Origin: Lunularia cruciata
Lineage: Eukaryota; Streptophyta; Marchantiopsida; Lunulariales; Lunulariaceae
Direction of reading: 5' to 3'
Assembly: GCA_948567375.1 (NCBI GenBank)
Contig: OX419757.1
Span: 64,294,001-64,358,000, forward strand
Length of the DNA stretch: 64,000 nucleotides
Shown here: piece by piece, positions 57,993-64,000 of the stretch
How the letters are laid out: each line of letters opens with the position of its first letter
Numbering within the stretch: the stretch's first letter is position 1
Notes under the pieces: model-generated
The model's input: the letters and a program-made list of their open reading frames with translations, nothing else
The model's database searches: none
Told to the model about the DNA's origin: nothing
Position numbers and translations under genes: made by a program

Positions 57993-58403
57993 TGTAACAA
58001 TATGGAGTTTAGCAACAAAGTTAGTCAGGCTTACGAAGTAGAGAATAAGACAAAATAGCCTAGAATATTATAGAAGCATCTAAGAAGCTTCTTGGGAAGC
58101 TTCCCAACTAGTTAACTTGCACCCTAAGCAGGTAGCTTCTAGAAGGAAGCTTCTAGAAGCTTCTAACTAGCTTAGCTTGCATGCCAAGTAGGCGGCTTCT
58201 AGAAGGAAGCTTCTTGGTTAACTTGGCTTGCACTCCAAGAAAGTGGCTCAAGGAAGCTTCTCGAGAAGCTTCAAGGGTCTTGTATGCTAACTATAAATAC
58301 CAAAGCCGAAGCTCATGCTAGGCATTTGGAGTTTTCTCTCATTCAAGTGTCCCAATGTGAGTTTTCATTCTCCTATTTCTCTCCTCGGTTTTGGTCTTTT
58401 ATA
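57993..58403 (+). repeat. Element 2 5' LTR
   Basis: TGTAACAATATGG... to ...TTTTATA (411 bp; terminal C changed to T). It holds tandem units of about 50-60 bp, each with 'cttgcatgccaagtaggcgg' type sequence followed by 'cttctagaaggaagcttct', and seven copies of GAAGCTTC (58,084; 58,096; 58,146; 58,156; 58,206; 58,253; 58,265). TATAAATA at 58,292-58,299 is the likely TATA box. Confidence 0.95.
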
Positions 58404-58404
58404 T

Positions 58405-58416
58405 TGGTATTAGAGC
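58405..58416 (+). other. Element 2 primer-binding site
   Basis: TGGTATTAGAGC follows the 5' LTR by one base: the tRNA-Met primer site with one C-to-T change from TGGTATCAGAGC. Confidence 0.85.
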
Positions 58417-58675
58417 AAGAATGGGATGGATGGAATTTATGGACCACCAAATCCACTTCCACCAAACCATTGGGATTTTTGTGTCTAGATATTACCAAAG
58501 CATCATTTCACACAAGTCATCACCTCGCGCTTTGGGCAAGATTTTCTATATATGATCACTGTGTTAGAGGAACCCTTGATACTTCCAGTTGTAACTTATG
58601 GAGAACGGTGGACGTGTTGTATCTATGTGTTAATCAACTAGATAAATTGAGGATAGGGGAATAGAGTAGTAGTGA

Positions 58676-59325
58676 TGGCGGCAATACCGGATGTTATCCT
58701 TGCAATGCAACAACAAATCAAGCATCTTACTTGATTGTTGGATGAACAAGACCAACAACAACAAGAACAAATAGACAAAGCGACAGTTCGAGATGGAGAA
58801 GATTGCATTCGATTTCCAAAACCCAAAGTGTTTGAAGGCAAGAATCTTCTAGGCACAGTGGAGAATTTTGTGTTTGACTGCAAATGTTACTTTGAAGCCA
58901 CCAATCTTCAAGATGAGCGGAAACAAATTCTCTTGACTTCTAGCCAATTGGATGGAGTGGCAAAACTTTGGTGGCAATTCCAAGTAGAAAGAGCTGAACG
59001 ACAAATTGTTACACCAATTTTGACATGGGCAGAATTCAAAGATGCAATATTTGGTCGATTCTAAACTATAAATGCCACCCGAGCCGCACGAGATAAATTG
59101 GCAGAGTTGAGGCAGATTGGCTCAGTGAGAAGTTACATCACACAATTCCAGAACATCATCATGCAAATTCCAGATATCCAAGAAGGTGAAGTTCTAGATC
59201 GATTTGTGCGAGGACTGAAGTCACGAACCAAATTGGAGGTGACCATGCGGGAGCCACAAAATGTAGAAGAAGCCATGCAATTGGCTGAGCATTTTGATTC
59301 CTTGGTTACGACAACTTGGTCATGA
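58676..59325 (+). pseudogene. Element 2 gag
   Basis: Begins ATGGCGGCAATACCGG. After a TGA shared with element 1 (HLT-stop-LLDEQDQQQQEQ), an open stretch of about 110 codons gives the capsid (FPKPKVFEG, DCKCYFEATN, LDGVAKLWWQF, LTWAEFKDAIF). A TAA at about 59,062 precedes a further 75 codons (SVRSYITQFQNII, FVRGLKSRTKLEV). Gag proteins package the element RNA. Confidence 0.85.
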
Positions 59326-59448
59326 CCTTGACCTACACAAAGCCTACTAGTACACTACACACGAGTGGAAGAACCGGTACCAATGGAGATTGATGCTATC
59401 CAACGAAGACCACTTGGCACAGCAAATAGAGAAAAATTATGACAAAAT

Positions 59449-59500
59449 AGAGGTTGCTTTTATTGTCGCCAAGTTGGACATCATATTGTTGAATGTCCAC
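59449..59500 (+). pseudogene. Element 2 CCHC zinc knuckle
   Basis: In one frame the sequence reads GCFYCRQVGHHIVECPL, a complete C-x2-C-x4-H-x4-C nucleocapsid knuckle. It is out of frame with the long open stretch that covers the same bases, so a frameshift separates it from the protease region. Confidence 0.85.
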
Positions 59501-59639
59501 TTAGGAATGGGTGATCTCAACAAGTTGCCCAGATGGAGTTTGTGGAACAGAATGATCAGGGAAACAAAGAATCCCAATACGAGATTTCAAGCCGCCTATT
59601 GGAGCTTGATTAGTTCCAATAGGATTCAAGGCTTGACCT

Positions 59640-59959
59640 ATGCAAGTTTGCTTCACTTGCAAGGTACAATATCTAATCGGGGTTGTAGGATTTTGGTTGA
59701 TTTTGGAAGTTCAGAGAATTGCATGTCTATGCAAGTAGCAAAGGAATTGGGTATTCCTATCAAGCCAGTGTTTGGAAGTAGTTTGATGATGGCGGATGGT
59801 AGAAAATGTTCTGCATTCCACACCTCACATCCTATTACCTTCAAGATCGGGAAGGAGTATTTGGAGTGTATGAGGTTTGTAGTGGCACCTCTACACTATG
59901 ATATTATTTTGGGTCTATCTTGGCTTGAACGTCATAAGGTTCAATTTGATTGGACCTGA
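59640..59959 (+). pseudogene. Element 2 retropepsin
   Basis: GCRILVDFGSSENCMSMQVAKEL, MADGRKCSA, and DIILGLSWLERH follow gypsy retropepsin order (active-site loop, flap, LG-x-x-WL). The catalytic D-[ST]-G is D-F-G in both this copy and element 1. The frame ends in TGA (59,957-59,959). Confidence 0.8.
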
Positions 59960-60043
59960 CAACAAATTCAAGTACAACATCAAGGTAGGAAATTCCAATT
60001 AGGTTGTCTGGCACCTCTGAGTAAGACGCCTAAGAATAGTCAA

Positions 60044-60223
60044 TCCCAAGATGGGAAGTTTGTCGAGAAGGTAGCCATAGAGCAAATCTGGAAGGGAGAT
60101 GAGTCCCAAGATGGGAAGTTTGCCAAGAAGGCAACCATGGAGCAAGCTTGGAAGAGAGATGGGTCCTTGGAATGGAAGTTTGTTAATGAAGCGGCCATAG
60201 AGCAAGCTTTGGAAGAAGATAAG
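60044..60223 (+). repeat. Three 60-bp tandem units between protease and RT
   Basis: Units 60,044-60,103, 60,104-60,163 and 60,164-60,223 each encode about SQDGKFVEKVAIEQ-WKGDE (20 residues; the third unit diverges to SLEWKFVNEAAIEQALEEDK). A lysine/glutamate-rich linker; the same array is in element 1. Confidence 0.9.
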
Positions 60224-60309
60224 TCTATATTCGCGGTGTGGATCAAGCCGATTGCACAAGAACAATCTGAGGAGGGCCAAGAGCCTCATCAAGCAATGGT
60301 TGATTAATA

Positions 60310-60912
60310 GTTCAAGAGTTTGCAGATGTGTTTCCGGATGATCTGCCAAAGGGATTACCCTTCGATCGAGGTATGCCCTTCAAGATCGAGTTATTGCTAG
60401 AGAGTACTCCAGTGAGTAGACCAATCTATCGGCTCTCACCAAAGGAGTTGGAGGAGTTGCAAACAACACTTATAGAATTGTTGGAGAAGGATTTCATACG
60501 ACATAGTACCTCTCCTTGGAGAGCACCGGTAATATTTGTTCCAAAGAAGGATGGAGGACTTAGTTTCTGTATTGATTACCGTGGACTCAATAAGCAAACC
60601 GTGAAGTATGCATATCCCTTGCCTTGGATCGATGACCTGCTTGATCAACTAAGTGGAGCACGCTATTTTTCCAAGCTGGATCTTCGTAGCGACTATTGGC
60701 AAATTCCTATTGAAGGAGAGGACGTGCAAAAGATTGCTTTTCACACAAGGTATGGACATTTTGAGTGGAGAGTTCTACCTTTCGGACTCACTAATGCCCC
60801 AGCAGTCTTCATGGATCAGATGCATAAGGTGTTGGAGGGCCTATTGGATCGGTCCGTGGTGGTGTTCTTAGATGATATCTTAATCTATAGCATGACAAAG
60901 GCAGAACACTGA
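60310..60912 (+). pseudogene. Element 2 reverse transcriptase
   Basis: Near-complete Ty3/gypsy RT open frame (194 codons from 60,328): [67 protein letters not shown], and the catalytic FLDDILIYS (60,865-60,891). A one-base deletion near 60,905 shifts the frame before the NHVREVLRRLRQW block. Confidence 0.92.
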
Positions 60913-60917
60913 ATCAT

Positions 60918-61655
60918 GTGCGAGAAGTCCTAAGACGACTACGACAGTGGAAATTTTATTGCAAAAAGTCAAAGTGTGCTTTTTGGCAAAAGGAGGTTAC
61001 TTTCTTGGTTCATAAGATCTCATCAGAGGGGATCGAGATGGAAGAAGAGAAGATCAAGGCCATTATTGATTGGCCTACCCCAAAGGATGCTACAAAAGTA
61101 CAAGCATTCAATGGATTAGCCAGTTTTTACCGACGGTTCATCCACTATTATGCTCACGTTGCTGCACCATTGACTGGCCTCTTGGGAAAGAACTCGAGCT
61201 TCCAGTGGACTACCAAGCATGAAGAAGCATTCCAGAAGTTAAAGCATATAGTGTCTTCAAGACCCATTCTTCAACCATATGATCCTCAACTACCTTGTGT
61301 GGTTGATTTTGATACTTCTAACTTTGCAATTGGAGTTGTGTTGCAACAAGAATTTCTAGATGGACTACATCCTATTGCCTTTGTGTCTCACCAATTAAAT
61401 ATAGCTAAAAGAAATTACTCTGCTCGAGATCGGGAACAACTTGCAATGGTATATGCCACCAAGGTATGGAGGCATTATATCTTGGGGAAACAAGTGATCA
61501 TACGAACTGATCACAAGCCATTGTTGCAGACCTTACACTTGGAGCACATGAAGAGTCGGCATCAGCGATAGGAAGAGCAACTCCAATTGTTTGACATCAA
61601 ACTTGAGTACAAACCAGGTCGATTGCATGTCATCCCTGATGCTCTATCACGATGA
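60918..61655 (+). pseudogene. Element 2 RNase H and connection
   Basis: Open for 217 codons: CAFWQKEVTFL, IIDWPTPKDATKVQAF, LASFYRRFI, VVDFDTSNFAIGVVL (first acidic residue block), SARDREQLAMVYATK (second), RTDHKPLLQTLHL (third). A TAG replaces a codon near 61,569. The end DALSR is followed by TGA, shared with element 1. Confidence 0.9.
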
Positions 61656-61659
61656 CCTG

Positions 61660-62620
61660 ATTTGAAGGCTCTTCCTCTCATCACGGCGGCAATTACAACA
61701 GTGTCCATTGACCCTAAGGTCCATAATGAGTTTCAATCAGCTCTACAACAAGATCCCTTCTTCCAAATGGTACACGGTCGTCTGATAGCATGCGACAAAG
61801 AGTACAACACCTTCTCCTTCAAGGATGGTCTTTATTCCATGCAGACCAGATCTATGTTCCAGCCAAAGGTGATCTTCGACTTGTGCGCCTTCAAGAAGCC
61901 CATGATTTACCAACAGCTGGTCACATGGGAGTGGACAAGACCTTGGGCACCCTCCAACGCAAATGGTGGTGGCCCAACATGACACAAGATGTTCAAGACT
62001 TTGTCCGATTATGTGAGAGTTGCCAACGTAACAAGGCCAACAACCAAAAGCCGAGTGGACTCCTTCAACCACTCGCCATTCCATCCACTTGCTGGGAGCA
62101 TGTGAGCTTGGATCTCATCACATCCTTGCCAAAGACAAAACAAGGACACACCACAATCGTGGTGTTTGTGGATAAGCTTAGTAAGCAAATCCACTTGGCA
62201 CCAACCTGTGATACTGTGGATGCCCCAACCTTAGCGCAAATCTACTTCAACAATGTCTTCAAGCATCATGGGATGCCACGTGTATTCATCTCCGACCGTG
62301 ATCCTCAATTTACCGGGAAGTTTTGGCAAGCACTCTTCCAGATACTTGGCACCAAGCTTGCTTTGTCCACGGCCTATCATCCTCAAACTGATGGACAAAC
62401 CAAACGTGCAAATCGTACATTGGAAGATATGTTGCAGGCCTTTGTCAATATACACCATATCAATTGGGATGAATGTCTTGCAACTGCAGAATTTGCCTAC
62501 AACAATTCCAAATAGGCAAGCACCGGATTTTCTCCCTTCTTTCTCAATTTTGGCCAAGATCCGCTTGTTCCAGATTATCTTCTTACTCCCCCTCCCTCTC
62601 AGGTTCCTCATACTTCCACA
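61660..62620 (+). pseudogene. Element 2 integrase
   Basis: Zinc module: AHDLPTAGHMG with two His, then CESCQRNK. The catalytic core has D (VSLDLITSLP), D (ISDRDPQF) and E (KRANRTLEDM), and the TAYHPQTDGQTK block; a 241-codon frame (61,790-62,515) spans all of it. A frameshift near 61,815 separates the N-terminal part. TAG after NNSK (near 62,513) is shared with element 1. Confidence 0.92.
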
Positions 62621-62979
62621 TTCTTGACCACTATATCCCAATCTCTCCAACAAGCCAAGTCTCACCTCCTTGTTGCTCAAAATCGCCAAAAACAATATGC
62701 AGACCACCATCATCGTGATCTCACCTTTGAAGTTGGTGATAAAATCATGTTATCCTCTAGTAACCTCCCTCTCCTACTTGATACTTAAATTTGTAACTTG
62801 CTCCTAATTGGATAGGACCCTTTGATATCACCCACATTGTCTCTCCTGTCGCTTATTGACTTGCCTTGCCTTATCATATGCGTATCCATCTTATCTTTCA
62901 TGTTTCCAAGTTGAAACCCTTTGTTCCTAACCCCTCTTCCTTTTCCTCTTGAGTCCAACCTCCTCCTCTGCATGTCCCT

Positions 62980-63175
62980 ATCAATGATCATGAGGAGTAC
63001 AAAGTTGATCGTATCCTTGCGCGTCGCCATATTCAACGAGGCCATCGCCAACATATGGAGTACAAGGTCCTTTGGAAAGGGTATCCCCTTCATGATGCCA
63101 CATGGGAACCTCTTTCCCACCTCCAAAATGCACAGATGGCCATCAAGGAATTTGAAGCTTCATTGGCAACAAGGA
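62980..63175 (+). pseudogene. Element 2 chromodomain
   Basis: HEEYKVDRILARRHIQRG, EYKVLWKGYPLHDATWEPL, then an acidic helix ending AIKEFEAS: a complete C-terminal chromodomain as in plant chromoviruses (targets integration to marked chromatin). It is in the frame of 63,055-63,267 but is separated from the integrase by stops. Confidence 0.85.
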
Positions 63176-63190
63176 TGTCACCAACTAGCG

Positions 63191-63201
63191 GCGGGGGAAT
63201 A
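63191..63201 (+). other. Element 2 polypurine tract
   Basis: GCGGGGGAATA directly precedes the 3' LTR and would prime plus-strand DNA synthesis. The equivalent in element 1 (7831-7840, CAGTGGAATA) is degraded. Confidence 0.8.
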
Positions 63202-63602
63202 TGTAACAATATGGAGTTTAGCAACAAAGTTAGTCAGGCTTACAAAGTAGAGAATAAGACAAAATAGCCTAGAATATTCTCGAAGCATCTAAGAAGATTC
63301 TTGGGAAGCTTCCCAACTAGTTAACTTGTGCCCTAAGCAGGTAGCTTCTAGAAGCTTCTAACTAGCTTAGCTTGCATGCCAGGTAGGCGGCTTCTAGAAG
63401 GAAGCTTCTTGAGAAGCTTCCTGGTTAACTTGGCTTGCACTCCAAGAAAGTGGCTCAAGGAAGCTTCTTGAGAAGCTTCAAGGGTCTTGTATGCTACCTA
63501 TAAATACCAAAGCCGAAGCTCATGCTAGGCATTCGGAGTTTTCCCTCATTCAAGTGTCCCAATGTGAGTTTCTATTTCTCTCTTTGGTTTTGGTCTTTTA
63601 CA
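63202..63602 (+). repeat. Element 2 3' LTR
   Basis: TGTAACAATATGG... to ...TTTTACA (401 bp). It aligns with the 5' LTR with about 5% difference and small indels in the repeat array (one 'aaggaagcttct' unit lost, one 'gagaagcttc' unit kept). TATAAATA box at 63,499-63,506. Confidence 0.95.
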
Positions 63603-64000
63603 ATGGATGATACTCTTGTTTGAGTATGACTACACCATTGAGGATAGGTGAGGGAAGAAATATGCAAATGATGATTTGTTATCTAGGGTGGCCTATAATC
63701 ATGATGGAGATGAACCAGTAGATGATTTCTTCTCGGATGAGGAACTCATGACAATCTCAATCATTCAAGAGGTTCCATTGGAATACAAGGAGATTGTAGA
63801 CTTTGTTACAAGGGATGCATGTTAGAGAGAGGAAGACCCTTGCAGCAAGATCTAGACCTTATACAATGGTGGAAGATATTCTTTTTCACCAAGGAGAAAA
63901 TGGTCTACTTTGATGAGAAGTGGGTAAGGAAGAGTCTATCTTACTCATAAAGGAGTTTCATGAAGGTTTAGTGTGTGGAGAACACTTTGTAAGAAAGGTG
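63603..64000 (+). mobile_element. Element 3, right part (RNase H end onward)
   Basis: Resumes the interrupted RNase H: MILLFEYDYTIE, then a stop-containing GKKYANDDLLSRVA-like block, and a linker (VPLEYKEIVDFVTRDAC). This continues the frame LARW|MILL broken by element 2. The integrase probably begins near the window's end. Confidence 0.8.

Larger units (their letters stand above)
57993..63602 (+). mobile_element. Element 2: Ty3/gypsy chromovirus, full length
   Basis: 5.6-kb element with both LTRs (57,993-58,403 and 63,202-63,602), PBS, gag, knuckle, protease, RT, RNase H, integrase and chromodomain in the usual order, and a polypurine tract before the 3' LTR. It is bounded by 'gtaga' (57,988-57,992) and 'atgga' (63,603-63,607), each one change from 'gtgga', the sequence expected at the disrupted RNase H of element 3. 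At least six stops or frameshifts interrupt the coding region, so it is inactive on its own. LTR-LTR identity is roughly 95% by eye. Confidence 0.95.

Noticed and set aside
1-64000. tRNA, rRNA, CRISPR arrays and bacterial-type operons
   Set aside because: None was seen. The initiator-tRNA matches are retrotransposon primer sites, and the genes are eukaryotic with introns.

Overview
The window reads as nuclear DNA of a land plant: multi-exon genes with GT-AG introns of about 100-500 bp, organelle-targeted plant proteins, a ZF-HD-type plant zinc finger, and LTR retrotransposons whose primer-binding site matches plant initiator tRNA-Met. The compact introns, mixed with large Ty3/gypsy tracts, would fit a bryophyte such as a moss. 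That placement is inference; nothing here fixes the species.

Layout. 1-18.7 kb is repeat-rich: a Ty3/gypsy reverse-transcriptase relic (1-850), a decayed Ty3 chromovirus (element 1, 2907-8241), and a degenerate non-LTR retroelement (about 11.6-14.85 kb) flanked by copies of two dispersed repeats. 18.9-28.6 kb is an intact 27-exon organellar valyl-tRNA synthetase. 28.6-33.9 kb has no recognisable gene. 34.0-35.0 kb is a two-exon plastid-targeted LEA-like gene with ABRE/G-box promoter motifs. 37.1-41.2 kb (minus) is an intact nine-exon mitochondrial class III aminotransferase (AGT2 type). 44.6-45.1 kb (minus) is a small protein with two ZF-HD-like zinc-finger units, the second decayed.

46.3-54.1 kb is a patchwork of inverted duplications. 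Block A (34.2-36.9 kb: LEA gene and the flank beyond AGT2) recurs inverted as A' (48.5-50.8 kb). Block B (46.3-48.5 kb) recurs inverted as B' (51.8-54.1 kb). Each B copy carries a DSS1/SEM1-like pseudogene and the last exons of a nicotinamidase (NIC1-like) gene. The fuller NIC1-like copy (50.9-52.4 kb) lacks the middle exon or exons and is probably dead. A' holds a broken LEA copy fused to a fragment of the AGT2 upstream region.

54.2-64 kb is a nest: a Ty3 chromovirus (element 2, 57,993-63,602, same family as element 1) inserted into the RNase H region of an older Ty3 element (element 3). The element 1/2 family has LTRs with tandem units rich in perfect heat-shock-element-like motifs.

The working genes are housekeeping or stress genes with no sign of a shared pathway or operon. 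The most notable signals are the HSE-rich LTRs, the two-unit ZF-HD protein, the inverted duplications (possible hairpin-RNA source), the non-LTR element with an apparent restriction-like endonuclease tail, and fold-back insertions within element 1. Exon coordinates were derived by hand from splice sites and reading-frame continuity and may be off by a base.
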